Source: Methylopila capsulata (lineage in GTDB: Bacteria > Pseudomonadota > Alphaproteobacteria > Rhizobiales > Methylopilaceae). From it: 64,000 nt of DNA. A program made the position numbers and the translations under genes. The stretch lies in the NCBI RefSeq assembly GCF_016907975.1, contig NZ_JAFBCY010000003.1:124001-188000 (forward strand). Reading direction: 5' to 3'. Under the pieces are notes generated by a model. It had not been told where the DNA came from, ran no database searches, and saw only the letters and a list, made by a program, of their open reading frames with translations. Every line of letters begins with the position of its first letter. The stretch's first letter is position 1. Shown one piece after another: positions 8,962 through 17,302 of this stretch.

Positions 8962-8986
8962 TTGGATTAGCCTTCACAAGATCCAA
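8962..8986. promoter_or_regulatory. Candidate LysR operator between the MFS and lysR genes
   Basis: A perfect inverted repeat TTGGAT-N13-ATCCAA lies in the 110-nt divergent region, 24 nt before the lysR start. Its size and position fit a LysR-type binding site with autoregulation. The assignment is by pattern only. Confidence 0.5.
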
Positions 8987-9009
8987 CCACCTGTGACGCG
9001 AAGGAATTA

Positions 9010-9942
9010 ATGAGCCGATCCGACGCCAATCGCGCCGCCGAGATGGAGACCTTCGTCCGCGTGGTGGAGCGGGGCGATTTCTCGGCCGCCGCGCGCGAGC
9101 TTCGACAATCGCCGTCCGCCGTCAGCAAGCTGGTCGCCCGGCTCGAGACGCGGCTCGGCGCTCAGCTCATGACCCGCACCACGCGCAAGCTGCTGCTCAC
9201 GGCCGAGGGCGAGGCCTTCTATGACCGTGCGACGCGCATTCTCGCCGACATCGACGAGGCCGAGCGGGAGGCCTCCGGCGGCGCGGTTCCCAAAGGCCGC
9301 GTCCGGGTGAACTGCAGCGTGTCGTTCGGGCAGCTCTACGTGCTGCCGCTGGTGCCGGCGTTCCTCGCCCGCTATCCGGAGGTGACGCTCGACATCGTGC
9401 TGACCGATCAGGTGGTGGATCTGTTGGAGCAACGCGCCGACGTGGCGATCCGCATCGGGTCGCTCGCCTCCTCCCGCCTCGTCGCCCGCAGGCTCGGCGA
9501 GAGCCGTCTGGCGGTCGTCGCCTCGCCGGACCACCTCGCCCGCCACGGGGTCCCGAAGACGCTGGAGGACCTCGAGCGACATCCTCGAATCGGGTTCAAC
9601 TTCACCCGCCGGACGCCCGGCTGGCCGTTCCTCATCGACGGACGGACGGTGACCGTCCCACCCATCGGCCCGGTCCAGGTCGGCGATGGCGAGACCTCGC
9701 GATTGCTGGCGCTCGCGGGCGTCGGCCTCGCCCGCCACGCGCTGTTTCACATCGGGTCCGACATCGCGGCGGGAACGCTTGTGCCGGTGCTCGAGGAGTT
9801 GAACCCCGGCGACACCGAGGAGATCCACGCCGTGTTCGTCGGCCGCCCGGGCCGGCTCCCGGCCCGCACGCGCGCCTTCCTCGATTTTCTGGCTGAGGCC
9901 GCGGGCGAGCTGAACCGCAGCGGCTGGACCACCCCGCCTTGA
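9010..9942 (+). CDS. LysR-family transcriptional regulator
   Basis: This protein has 310 residues. The winged HTH lies at about 10-70 (ETFVRVVERGDFSAAARELR, then SAVSKLVARLETRLGAQLM, ending TRKLLLTAEGEAFY), and the rest is a periplasmic-binding-like effector domain (GRVRVNCSVSFGQLYVLPLV). It belongs to the PA0477/CrgA-like group often found beside MFS exporters. It is divergent from the MFS gene and an inverted repeat lies between them. The effector is unknown. Confidence 0.9.
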   Translation: MSRSDANRAAEMETFVRVVERGDFSAAARELRQSPSAVSKLVARLETRLGAQLMTRTTRKLLLTAEGEAFYDRATRILADIDEAEREASGGAVPKGRVRVNCSVSFGQLYVLPLVPAFLARYPEVTLDIVLTDQVVDLLEQRADVAIRIGSLASSRLVARRLGESRLAVVASPDHLARHGVPKTLEDLERHPRIGFNFTRRTPGWPFLIDGRTVTVPPIGPVQVGDGETSRLLALAGVGLARHALFHIGSDIAAGTLVPVLEELNPGDTEEIHAVFVGRPGRLPARTRAFLDFLAEAAGELNRSGWTTPP

Positions 9943-9988
9943 CGCTGGGCGTCGCCACGTCCATCACCGCGCCGACCCTGGAGCGCGC

Positions 9989-10807
9989 ATGCCGCTGTTC
10001 GCAATTCCGTTTCCGATGATCGATCCGATCGCGGTGTCCGTCGGCCCGCTCGCGGTCCGCTGGTACGCGCTGGCCTATGTGGCCGGGCTGCTGATCGGGT
10101 GGTGGCTCGCCAAGCGCATCGCCGCCAACGACGCCCTTTGGGGCGCGACGCGACGTCCGACGCCGCTCGAGGTCGACGATCTTATTCTGTGGGTCGCCTT
10201 CGGCGTGATCCTCGGCGGCCGCGTCGGCTATGTGCTGTTCTACAACCCGCTCTATTACCTCGACAATCCGCTTGAGGCGCTGCAGGTCTGGCACGGCGGC
10301 ATGAGCTTCCACGGCGGGCTCGCCGGCGCGGCGCTCGGGATCATCCTGTTCGCTCGGTCCCGCACCCTGCCGGCGCTGCCGATCTTCGACCTTTGCTCGG
10401 CGGTCGCGCCCATCGGCCTGTTCTTCGGCCGGGTCGCGAACTTCATCAACGGCGAGCTGTTCGGCCGCGTGACCGATGTGCCTTGGGCGATGGTCTTCCC
10501 CACCGCGGACGCCCAGCCGCGGCACCCGAGTCAGCTCTATCAGGCCGCGCTCGAAGGGCTGGCGCTGTTCGTGCTGGTTCAGGTCCTCGTGCGCACCGGC
10601 GCGCTGAAGCGTCCCGGCCTCGTCGGGGGCGCCTTCCTCGCGGGCTATGCCGTCTGCCGCATCGTCGGCGAGGAGTTCCGAGAGCCGGACGCGCAGATCG
10701 GCTTCCTGCCCGGCGGCCTGACGATGGGCATGGTGCTGTCGCTGCCCATGCTGGCGCTCGGCGTCGTCGTCGTGGTCCTCGCGCTGAAGCGCGCCCGGCG
10801 GGCATGA
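9989..10807 (+). CDS. lgt: Phosphatidylglycerol-prolipoprotein diacylglyceryl transferase
   Basis: Lgt transfers the diacylglyceryl group to the lipobox cysteine of prolipoproteins at the inner membrane. It has 272 residues and about seven membrane helices. The signatures seen are HGGMSFHGGL and GRVANFINGELFGRVTDVPW, which contains the family's conserved Asn-Gly-Glu. RHPSQLYQAALEGLALF is also typical. The start ATG at 9989 gives MPLFAIPFPMIDPIAVSVG. The stop overlaps the next gene as ATGA, so lgt, the MidA-like gene and pgeF form one operon. Confidence 0.96.
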   Translation: MPLFAIPFPMIDPIAVSVGPLAVRWYALAYVAGLLIGWWLAKRIAANDALWGATRRPTPLEVDDLILWVAFGVILGGRVGYVLFYNPLYYLDNPLEALQVWHGGMSFHGGLAGAALGIILFARSRTLPALPIFDLCSAVAPIGLFFGRVANFINGELFGRVTDVPWAMVFPTADAQPRHPSQLYQAALEGLALFVLVQVLVRTGALKRPGLVGGAFLAGYAVCRIVGEEFREPDAQIGFLPGGLTMGMVLSLPMLALGVVVVVLALKRARRA

Positions 10808-12066
10808 CCCCGCTCGGCCGCGAGATCGCCGAGACGATCGCGCAGGACGGGCCGATCACCGTGGAGCGCTACATGGCGCTCTGCCTCGGGCACCCCTCTC
10901 ACGGCTACTACGCCACCCGCGACCCCTTCGGCGCCGGCGGCGACTTCGTCACCGCGCCCGAGATCAGCCAGATGTTCGGCGAACTCGTGGGCCTGTGGTG
11001 CGCCGAGGTGTGGCGGCGCATGGGCGAGCCCGCACGCGTGCAGCTCATCGAGCTCGGCCCCGGCCGCGGCACGCTGATGGCGGACGCGCTGCGGGCGGCG
11101 AAGGCCGTACTCGGCTTTCGCGACGCGCTCGACGTGACGCTGGTGGAAACCAGCCCGACGCTGCGGGAGATCCAGCGGGAGAAACTGGCCGCGACTGGCG
11201 TTCCGATCCGCTGGGCTTCAACGATCGAGGATGCGCTCAGGGGTCCCTCCCCTTGCAAAGGGGAGGGTGGCCCCGCGCCAGCGGGGTCGGGTGGGGTCGG
11301 GGCCGCAGAGCGCTCGACATCCGAGGCCCCACCCGACCTCGGCTTCGCCGAGGCCACCCTCCCCACGCCTGCGGCGCGAGGAGGGCTGATCGCGCCTTCT
11401 GCGACGGGAGCGTCTCTTCCCGTCCTTGTGCTCGCCAACGAGTTCTTCGACGCGCTCCCCATCCGCCAGTTCGTGCGCACCGAGGCCGGCTGGCGCGAAC
11501 GGATGGTGGGGCTCGTCGACGGGGCGCTCGCCTTCGGCCTCGCCTCCGAACCGCCCGCGGGCCTGCCGCTGCCCTCCCGACCCACCGGCTTCGTGCTGGA
11601 GCTCAACCCGCAGGGCGTCGCGATCGCGACCCGCCTCGGCGCCCACCTCGCGATTCACGGCGGCGCGGCGCTCGCGCTCGACTATGGCGAAGGCCACAGC
11701 GCCGGCGACACGCTGCAGGCGATGCGGCGCCATGGCTTCGTCGATCCGCTGGCGGAGCCCGGCGCAGCCGACCTGACCGCGCAGGTCGATTTCGGCGCGC
11801 TCGCCCGCGCGGTGCGGGCGGCCGGCGCCACGACGATGGCGCTGCTGCCGCAGGCCGACCTGCTCGAACGGCTCGGCCTTCACGCCCGCGCGGCGCAGCT
11901 CACGCGAAACGCCACGCCCGCGCAGGCCGAAGCGGTCGAGGCCGCCGTCCGGCGATTGACCGACCGCTCCCCTTCCGGCATGGGCGCGCTGTTCAAGGCG
12001 CTGGCCATCGGTGATCCGAGTCTCGGCGCCCCTCCCGGTTTCGAACTCGACGGAGAACCGCGATGA
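10804..12066 (+). CDS. MidA/NDUFAF7-like SAM-dependent methyltransferase, with repeat-derived insert
   Basis: This 420-residue protein belongs to the DUF185 group. The mitochondrial homologue NDUFAF7 methylates an arginine of the complex I subunit NDUFS2 (family knowledge). Motifs: YMALCLGHPSHGYYATRDPF near 20-40, GDFVTAPEISQMFGELVG, VQLIELGPGRGTLMADAL (SAM site), NEFFDALPIRQF, and the C-terminal ALDYGEGH and GFVDPLAEPGAADLTAQVDF. Residues about 147-195 are a palindromic repeat translated in frame. Without them the length is about 371, near normal for the family. It overlaps lgt and pgeF by 4 nt each. Whether the insert leaves the enzyme active cannot be judged from sequence. Confidence 0.88.
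   Translation: MTPLGREIAETIAQDGPITVERYMALCLGHPSHGYYATRDPFGAGGDFVTAPEISQMFGELVGLWCAEVWRRMGEPARVQLIELGPGRGTLMADALRAAKAVLGFRDALDVTLVETSPTLREIQREKLAATGVPIRWASTIEDALRGPSPCKGEGGPAPAGSGGVGAAERSTSEAPPDLGFAEATLPTPAARGGLIAPSATGASLPVLVLANEFFDALPIRQFVRTEAGWRERMVGLVDGALAFGLASEPPAGLPLPSRPTGFVLELNPQGVAIATRLGAHLAIHGGAALALDYGEGHSAGDTLQAMRRHGFVDPLAEPGAADLTAQVDFGALARAVRAAGATTMALLPQADLLERLGLHARAAQLTRNATPAQAEAVEAAVRRLTDRSPSGMGALFKALAIGDPSLGAPPGFELDGEPR
11241..11386. repeat. Palindromic repeat element (family A) in frame inside the MidA-like gene
   Basis: The element opens with a perfect hairpin (CCCTCCCCTT-GCA-AAGGGGAGGG, 11245-11267). It has nested arms GGGAGGGTGG and GTCGGGTGGGG on the left that pair with CCCCACCCGAC (11327-11337) and GGCCACCCTCCCC (from 11353) on the right, with a CCTCGGCTTCGCCGAGG hairpin between the right arms. 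The same arms recur at 26531-26670. No stop codon interrupts it in the methyltransferase frame. Confidence 0.85.
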
Positions 12067-12848
12067 CCCTGACAGTCCCGACCGTCCAGTCCGAGGCTCT
12101 GGCCGTGCTTCCGGGCGTGCGCCATGCTTTCTTCACCCGGCAGGGCGGCGTCTCCACGGGCGTGCTGTCGAGCCTGAACGGCGGCCTCGGCGCCAAGGAC
12201 GATCCGGCGAACGTGCACGAGAACCGCCGTCGCATGGCGGCGACGCTGGGCCTGGAGGCCGGTCGGATCGCCCTGCCCTGGCAGGTGCACTCGGCGGACG
12301 TCGCGGTCGCGACCGCGCCATGGACGCGCGAGACCGCGCCGCATGTGGACGCGGTTGTCGTGGCGATCCCCGGCCTCGCCGCGGGCGTCACCATCGCCGA
12401 CTGCGGGCCGATCCTGTTCGCCGACGCCGAAGCCCGCGTGGTCGCCGCCGCCCACGCCGGCTGGCAGGGCGCATTCAAGGGCGTGGCCGAGGCGACGCTA
12501 GCGAGGATGGAGGAGCTGGGCGCCCGCCGAGAGCGTGTGGTCGCCGCGCTCGGCCCCTGCATCCGCCAGGCGAGCTACGAGGTCGGGCCCGAGTTCGCCG
12601 CCCGCTTCGCAGCGGTCGACGCCGACAACGCCCGTTTCTTCGAACCCTCGGGCAAGCCGGGCCACGCGCTGTTCGACCTCGGCGGCTACGTCGTGGCGCG
12701 GCTGAAGGCCGCCGGCGTCGGCACGGTGGAGGACCTCGGCCTCGACACCTACGCCGACGAGGAGCGTTTCTTCAGCTACCGCCGCATGACCCACCGCGGC
12801 GAGGACGACTACGGCCGGCTGGTGGCCGCAATCGCGCTGTCGGACTAG
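12063..12848 (+). CDS. pgeF: Peptidoglycan editing factor PgeF (YfiH/DUF152, multicopper polyphenol oxidoreductase family)
   Basis: This 261-residue protein is of the YfiH/YlmD/LACC1 family. E. coli PgeF removes mis-incorporated L-Ser from muropeptides, and relatives show purine nucleoside phosphorylase activity (family knowledge). Motifs: HAFFTRQGGVSTG at the N-terminus, PWQVHSADV, GVTIADCGPILFAD, AAAHAGWQGAFKGV and ALGPCIRQASYEVG, which provide the zinc-binding His/Cys set. Its ATG overlaps the stop of the MidA-like gene (ATGA). Confidence 0.92.
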   Translation: MTLTVPTVQSEALAVLPGVRHAFFTRQGGVSTGVLSSLNGGLGAKDDPANVHENRRRMAATLGLEAGRIALPWQVHSADVAVATAPWTRETAPHVDAVVVAIPGLAAGVTIADCGPILFADAEARVVAAAHAGWQGAFKGVAEATLARMEELGARRERVVAALGPCIRQASYEVGPEFAARFAAVDADNARFFEPSGKPGHALFDLGGYVVARLKAAGVGTVEDLGLDTYADEERFFSYRRMTHRGEDDYGRLVAAIALSD

Positions 12849-12854
12849 TCCGAC

Positions 12855-13325
12855 CTAGGGCGGGCCAAACTCGATGGCGATCGAGTAGTTCAACCCCGAC
12901 GTCTGAACGCCGCTGACCTTAAGAATGTAGACTTGGTTCGGCGTCAGGCTCGACACGTCGAGCGTCGAGACCGCCGCGCGGGTGGCCAGCGTTCCTGTGA
13001 AGGCGTCCGATCCGACGAGGGCTCCGTCGCTCGTGGTGAGGTCGACGTTGACGCCGACGAAGCGCGTCCGGTTGTAGATGTTCCAGGTGATCGTCGCCCG
13101 CATTTCGTTCGACGGCGCGGTGAAGCGGACCACGTGGGAGATCTCGCCGGTCCCGCTCCTCGGCACCTGCCCAGTGAGAACCATCACGTCGTTTTGCGAC
13201 ACGCGGTCCAGAAACACGCTGACCTTCCGGCCAGAGAGCGAAAAGTACAGACTTTCCGCTTGCGACGGCGACGCGCAGAGCGCGGCGACGAAGATCGCGG
13301 CCCATCGAAATCTCATCGTGAACAT
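12855..13325 (-). CDS. Hypothetical secreted protein
   Basis: The ATG at 13325 follows a GAGGGGG stretch and gives 156 residues. A longer in-frame start at 13373 would precede the signal peptide with a hydrophilic leader and is less likely. The signal peptide (RWAAIFVAALCASPSQA) is followed by a beta-rich domain with no cysteine and no recognisable catalytic motif (SVFLDRVSQNDVMVLTGQVP, LNYSIAIEFGPP). It may be a small periplasmic or surface beta-sandwich. I do not recognise the family. It is convergent with pgeF, 6 nt away. Confidence 0.6.
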   Translation of the reverse strand: MFTMRFRWAAIFVAALCASPSQAESLYFSLSGRKVSVFLDRVSQNDVMVLTGQVPRSGTGEISHVVRFTAPSNEMRATITWNIYNRTRFVGVNVDLTTSDGALVGSDAFTGTLATRAAVSTLDVSSLTPNQVYILKVSGVQTSGLNYSIAIEFGPP

Positions 13326-13518
13326 GCCGGCGCCCCCTCGGCTTGCGCGATCATGCTCCCGCTGTTTCGTCACCGCAAGTAAAGACTAAGTCGGAACGCC
13401 CCCTTCACTTGTAGGTAAGCATGCCGCCCCCTTCGCCTGGACGATCGCCGCCGAGCGGCGGCCGTAAAGGCTTCTGTGACCCTTCTGCGACGAAGGTGCG
13501 CATCCGGCTCGCAGTCGG

Positions 13519-13547
13519 TTGAGAGCGGTTGGAATAGTTGTTAAGAG
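13519..13547 (+). promoter_or_regulatory. Possible sigma70-like promoter of prs
   Basis: TTGAGA at 13519-13524 and TAAGAG at 13542-13547 are 17 nt apart, in the 297-nt gap between the divergent hypothetical gene and prs. I see nothing else in that gap except a GCCGCCGAGCGGCGGC hairpin near 13450. The match is weak and unsupported by other copies. Confidence 0.3.
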
Positions 13548-13622
13548 CCGCACGCCTTTCCTCGGCGTCACGGTCGTGGGCAGCACAACGGCGCCGCGGG
13601 GCGCGCACGAAGGTCGTTCAGC

Positions 13623-14555
13623 ATGAAGGTCGTCGCCGGCAACTCCAACCGCGGGCTCGCCGAAGCCATCGCGGCCTATCTCGCCACGCCGCTCACCCGC
13701 TGCAACGTGCGCCGCTTCGCGGACATGGAGGTGTTCGTCGAGATCCTGGAGAACGTGCGCGGCGAGGACGTGTTCGTCGTCCAGTCGACCTCGTTCCCGG
13801 CGAACGACCACCTGATGGAGCTGCTGATCATCATCGACGCGCTGCGGCGCTCCTCGGCGCGCCGCATCACGGCCGTCATGCCCTACTTCGGCTACGCCCG
13901 GCAGGACCGCCGCGCCTCCGGCCGGACGCCGATCTCGGCGAAGCTCGTGGCCAACATGATCACCCAGGCCGGGGCCGACCGCGTCATGACTCTCGACCTG
14001 CACGCCGGGCAGATCCAGGGCTTCTTCGACATCCCCACCGACAACCTGTTCGCGGCGCCCGTGATGGTGCGCGACATCAAGGACCGGCTGCCGACCGACA
14101 ACGTCATGGTCGTCTCGCCGGACGTCGGCGGCGTGGTGCGCGCCCGCGCCATCGCCAAGCGCATCGACGCCCAGCTCGCCATCGTCGACAAGCGCCGCGA
14201 GCGCCCGGGCGAGTCGGAGGTGATGAACGTCATCGGCGACGTCGAAGGCCGATCCTGCATCCTGGTCGACGACATCGTCGATTCCGGCGGCACGCTGGTG
14301 AACGCCGCCGAGGCTCTGCTCGCGAAGGGCGCGAAGGACGTCTACGCCTACCTGACGCACGGCGTGCTGTCGGGCGGCGCGGTCGCCCGCGTCACCGCCT
14401 CCAAGATCAAGGAAATGGTGATCACTGACTCGATCCAGCCGACCGAGGCGGTGCGGGTCGCGAAGAACATCCGCGTGATCTCGATCGCGACGCTGATCGG
14501 AGAAGCCATCGCGCGGACGTCCAGCGAAGAATCGGTGTCGAGCCTGTTCGATTGA
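13623..14555 (+). CDS. prs: Ribose-phosphate pyrophosphokinase
   Basis: Prs makes PRPP from ribose-5-phosphate and ATP for nucleotide, His and Trp synthesis. The length of 310 residues is normal. Seen: [17 protein letters not shown] at the N-terminus, the flexible catalytic loop region [20 protein letters not shown], the [15 protein letters not shown] metal/ATP site, and the PRPP-binding loop [18 protein letters not shown]. It starts a housekeeping stretch with rplY, pth and ychF, a gene order common in Rhizobiales. Confidence 0.97.
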   Translation: MKVVAGNSNRGLAEAIAAYLATPLTRCNVRRFADMEVFVEILENVRGEDVFVVQSTSFPANDHLMELLIIIDALRRSSARRITAVMPYFGYARQDRRASGRTPISAKLVANMITQAGADRVMTLDLHAGQIQGFFDIPTDNLFAAPVMVRDIKDRLPTDNVMVVSPDVGGVVRARAIAKRIDAQLAIVDKRRERPGESEVMNVIGDVEGRSCILVDDIVDSGGTLVNAAEALLAKGAKDVYAYLTHGVLSGGAVARVTASKIKEMVITDSIQPTEAVRVAKNIRVISIATLIGEAIARTSSEESVSSLFD

Positions 14556-14577
14556 TCCGATCAGGCGCCGCCGCCGG

Positions 14578-14955
14578 TCAGCGGCGCGCCGTCCCACGCT
14601 CGTACCGCCGGATCGTCGTCGTCCGGCGCGTCTCGACGACAGCCGGCTCGTAGCCGGGAACGTCCGCCTCGACCCACATGCCGCGCACCTGCTGGGGCAG
14701 GCGCCGGGATGTGAACACCGGTTCGAACAGCCCGTAGAAATCGTCCTCCAGCAGCACGCGCGGCCCTCGCTCCACGACGACCTGCCGTGCGGCGTCCCGC
14801 AGCGGCAGTTGCGGGCCGTAATAGCGCTCGGCGGCGCTCGGCCGGTAGGAGCGCTCCACGGGCCGCGTGACGACGCGCTCCGCAGGGTCGGCCGCCGTGG
14901 CGGCCCCCGAGCCGAGGGTGAGAAGAACGAGGACCAAGCCTCCGACGCGCATCAT
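14578..14955 (-). CDS. Hypothetical secreted protein
   Basis: This 125-residue protein has a clear Sec signal peptide (MMRVGGLVLVLLTLGSGAATA). The mature part is charged, with many Arg residues and short motifs such as VERSYRPSAAERYYGPQLPL and RRTTTIRRYERGTARR. Cysteine is absent. It is probably periplasmic with an unknown role. It is convergent with prs (22 nt) and divergent from rplY. Confidence 0.6.
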   Translation of the reverse strand: MMRVGGLVLVLLTLGSGAATAADPAERVVTRPVERSYRPSAAERYYGPQLPLRDAARQVVVERGPRVLLEDDFYGLFEPVFTSRRLPQQVRGMWVEADVPGYEPAVVETRRTTTIRRYERGTARR

Positions 14956-15134
14956 GCCGACCTCCCGGGAACTGCAGCATGGAGATGGAGCGCTGCGACC
15001 GGCCGTCGAGACCGGACACGTTGCGCGGGAACGGCGTTTCTGCTAGCTCACGCGCGCGGCGTCCCACACCCCTGGAGGGGTTCGCCGCCTGAGGCCGTCC
15101 GCATCGGGCGGCCATTTCATTTCGGAGAACTGAT

Positions 15135-15875
15135 ATGTCCGCGACCAAGCCGCTCAAGGCCGAAGCGCGCGAGAAGGCCGGTAAGGGGGCCGCCCGCGCA
15201 CTTCGCCGTCAAGGCAAGATTCCCGCCGTGATCTACGGCGGCAAGAAGCCCCCCGTCAGCATCGCGCTCGACGGCCACGAGGCGTTCAAGCTGCTGCACG
15301 CCGGCGGCTTCAAGACCACGATTTTCGAGATCGACACCGGCGGGGCCAAGGAGCGGGTCATTCCGCGCGACTACCAGCGCGACGTCGTGACCGACACCCT
15401 GCTGCACGTCGACTTCTTCCGCGTCACCAAGTCGTCGATCGTCGACGTCGAGGTCCCGGTACACTTCCTGAACGACGAGGCCGCCCCCGGCATCAAGCGC
15501 GGCGGCGTTCTGAACGTCGTGCTGCACACGGTGCACGTGGAGGCGGGCATCGACGACATCCCGTCCGCGATCGAAGTCGACCTGACGGGCCTCGAGATCG
15601 GCGACATCGTCCACGCCAGCTCCGTGAAGCTGCCGCAGGGCGTCGCGTTCAAGGCCGAGAACCTCGAAGAGCTGACGATCGCCACCATCGCCGCGCCGAC
15701 CGTGGTCGCGGAAGAGGTGGCCGAGGAGCAGGCTGAGGCCGCCGCCGAGAACCGCGGCGAGACCATCGAGCCGGAAGAAGGCGCCGAGAGCGAAGGCGAG
15801 ACGGCGGCCGACGAGGCCGACGCCAAGCAGGACGAGGACAAGAAGTCCGAGAGCCGCAAGTCGCAGGACGATTGA
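15135..15875 (+). CDS. rplY: 50S ribosomal protein L25 (Ctc/TL5 type)
   Basis: This 246-residue long-form L25 binds 5S rRNA. The N-terminal L25 domain (EKAGKGAARALRRQGKIPAV, IPAVIYGGKKP) is followed by the beta-rich Ctc/TL5 domain (VPVHFLNDEAAPGIKRGGVL, GLEIGDIVHASSVKLPQG). After about residue 190 there is an extra tail made almost only of Glu, Ala and Asp, ending in a basic-mixed KKSESRKSQDD. The ATG at 15135 follows GGAG. An inverted repeat lies between it and pth. Confidence 0.95.
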   Translation: MSATKPLKAEAREKAGKGAARALRRQGKIPAVIYGGKKPPVSIALDGHEAFKLLHAGGFKTTIFEIDTGGAKERVIPRDYQRDVVTDTLLHVDFFRVTKSSIVDVEVPVHFLNDEAAPGIKRGGVLNVVLHTVHVEAGIDDIPSAIEVDLTGLEIGDIVHASSVKLPQGVAFKAENLEELTIATIAAPTVVAEEVAEEQAEAAAENRGETIEPEEGAESEGETAADEADAKQDEDKKSESRKSQDD

Positions 15876-15885
15876 TCGATCCGCG

Positions 15886-15915
15886 CGTCATGCCCGCGAC
15901 CGCGCGGGCATGACG
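15886..15915. repeat. Perfect inverted repeat between rplY and pth
   Basis: CGTCATGCCCGCG and CGCGGGCATGACG form a 13-bp stem with a 4-nt loop, 11 nt after the rplY stop. There is no T tract, so it is a stem-loop rather than a clear rho-independent terminator. The CGTCATGCCCG core matches the repeat at 55935-56021. Confidence 0.7.
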
Positions 15916-15946
15916 CGACGGGCCGTCCCTGTTGGGAGCTTCCGAC

Positions 15947-16555
15947 ATGCTGCTCCTGGTCGGCCTCGGCAATCCGGGGTCGAAGTACGAGAAGAACCGG
16001 CACAACATCGGCTTCATGGCCGTCGACCGGATCGCGTCCCGCCACGGCTTCGGCCCCTGGCGGGCGCGCTTTCAGGGCGAGACGGCGGAGGGCGCGATCG
16101 GCGGCGTGATGACGCTGCTGCTGAAGCCGCGCACCTACATGAACGAAAGCGGCCGCGCCGTGGCCGAGGCCGCCCGCTTCTTCAAGATCCCCCTGCCAGA
16201 CATCGTGGCGCTGCACGACGAGCTCGACCTCGCGCCGGGCAAGCTGCGCGTGAAGGTCGGCGGCGGCAACGCCGGCCACAACGGCCTGCGCTCGATCACC
16301 GCCCATATGGGCAACGACTACAAACGCGTCCGCCTGGGGATCGGCCACCCCGGCAAGGACGCGGTGCTGTCCTATGTGCTGAACGACTTCGGCAAGTCCG
16401 AAATGGGCTGGGTCGACGTGCTGACCGAGGCCGTCGCGGACGCCGCCGACCTGCTGGCGGGCGGGCAGGACGCGAGCTTCCAGAACAAGGTCCACCTCAG
16501 GATGGAGGCGGCAGGCTTCGGCGAGGTGGAGAAGCTCGGAGCGCCCAAGACCTGA
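15947..16555 (+). CDS. pth: Peptidyl-tRNA hydrolase
   Basis: Pth frees tRNA from dropped-off peptidyl-tRNA. The ATG at 15947 after GGGAG gives 202 residues starting [20 protein letters not shown]. Catalytic-site residues by family comparison are N9, H19 and the Asp in [30 protein letters not shown] is also diagnostic. A start five codons earlier is possible but is worse placed to the ribosome site. It is part of the rplY-pth-ychF stretch. Confidence 0.96.
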   Translation: MLLLVGLGNPGSKYEKNRHNIGFMAVDRIASRHGFGPWRARFQGETAEGAIGGVMTLLLKPRTYMNESGRAVAEAARFFKIPLPDIVALHDELDLAPGKLRVKVGGGNAGHNGLRSITAHMGNDYKRVRLGIGHPGKDAVLSYVLNDFGKSEMGWVDVLTEAVADAADLLAGGQDASFQNKVHLRMEAAGFGEVEKLGAPKT

Positions 16556-16617
16556 CGCCCCGCGCCTTGACCGGCGGACACGGAAACACGAAGTTCGTGT
16601 CGAGGAGCGCAGGACCT

Positions 16618-16917
16618 ATGAAGAACGTGACGATTTCGATGGACGACGATGTGTTGAGCTGGGTGCGTGTGGAGGCCGCAAAGCGGGGTGAGAGCGTTTC
16701 GCGCTACTTTGCGACCCTCGCTTTGGAGCGAAAGCAGCAGGGTCCGCATGTCAGCCAACGCGAGAGCCTGGAACGGTTCCTGTCCTATCCGAGGCGGGAT
16801 CTGACGCGCGCCGACGGGACGCTGCCGAGCCGCGAAGAGATCTACGACGATGCGTTGCTTCATCGATTCGAACATCCTGATCTATCTTCGGGACCGGCGA
16901 AGCCCGGCGAAGACTGA
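16618..16917 (+). CDS. Antitoxin, ribbon-helix-helix type (VapB-like)
   Basis: This 99-residue protein starts at the ATG at 16618. The N-terminus VTISMDDDVLSWVRVEAAKR followed by GESVSRYFATLAL has a strand plus two helices, as in CopG-like DNA-binding antitoxins. The C-terminal half (FLSYPRRDLTRADGTLPSRE) is the expected toxin-binding region. The gene overlaps the PIN-domain toxin gene by 68 nt, an unusually long overlap. The pair is probably autoregulated. Confidence 0.75.
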   Translation: MKNVTISMDDDVLSWVRVEAAKRGESVSRYFATLALERKQQGPHVSQRESLERFLSYPRRDLTRADGTLPSREEIYDDALLHRFEHPDLSSGPAKPGED

Positions 16918-17290
16918 GCGCGCGACCGGGTGGGTGCGTGAACTGTCGGACCGCGAGGGCCTCGTCGTCAGCCCCCAGGTGATCAACGAGTTCACGGCGG
17001 TGCTCACCCGGAAGCTCAGGATGTTCAGCCTCTCCGAAGTGGAGCCGATGGTCGCCGAGATCGGCCGCTGGTGCGATGCGCCGCTGACGTTCGAGACCTC
17101 GAGCCTCGCCTTCGGGGTTCACGAGCGGTTCGGCTTCGCCTGGTGGGACAGCCTCATCGTCGCCTCCGCGCTCCAGTCGAACTGCGAGCTTCTGCTGTCC
17201 GAGGACATGAGCCATGGCCAGCGCATAGGCCCGCTCATGACCATCAATCCCTTTCTCGTCCGACCGGACGAGATCCTCTCTCAAGACTGA
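16850..17290 (+). CDS. vapC: PIN-domain ribonuclease toxin (VapC-like)
   Basis: This 146-residue PIN protein has an acidic set that fits a metal-dependent RNase: D6 in FIDSNILIYL, E47 in VINEF, D100 in WWDSLIVASAL and E118/D119 in LLSEDM. VapC toxins cleave tRNA or rRNA (family knowledge); the target here is unknown. It starts inside the antitoxin gene, so translation is probably coupled. The pair separates pth from ychF, which are usually adjacent, and this suggests acquisition of a small cassette. Confidence 0.85.
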   Translation: MRCFIDSNILIYLRDRRSPAKTERATGWVRELSDREGLVVSPQVINEFTAVLTRKLRMFSLSEVEPMVAEIGRWCDAPLTFETSSLAFGVHERFGFAWWDSLIVASALQSNCELLLSEDMSHGQRIGPLMTINPFLVRPDEILSQD

Positions 17291-17302
17291 TCGGTTCCTG
17301 CC

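Noticed and set aside
10393-10803. Upstream extension of the MidA-like reading frame to 557 residues
   Set aside because: The extension lies wholly inside lgt in another frame; the ATG at 10804 forms the ATGA overlap used elsewhere in this genome.
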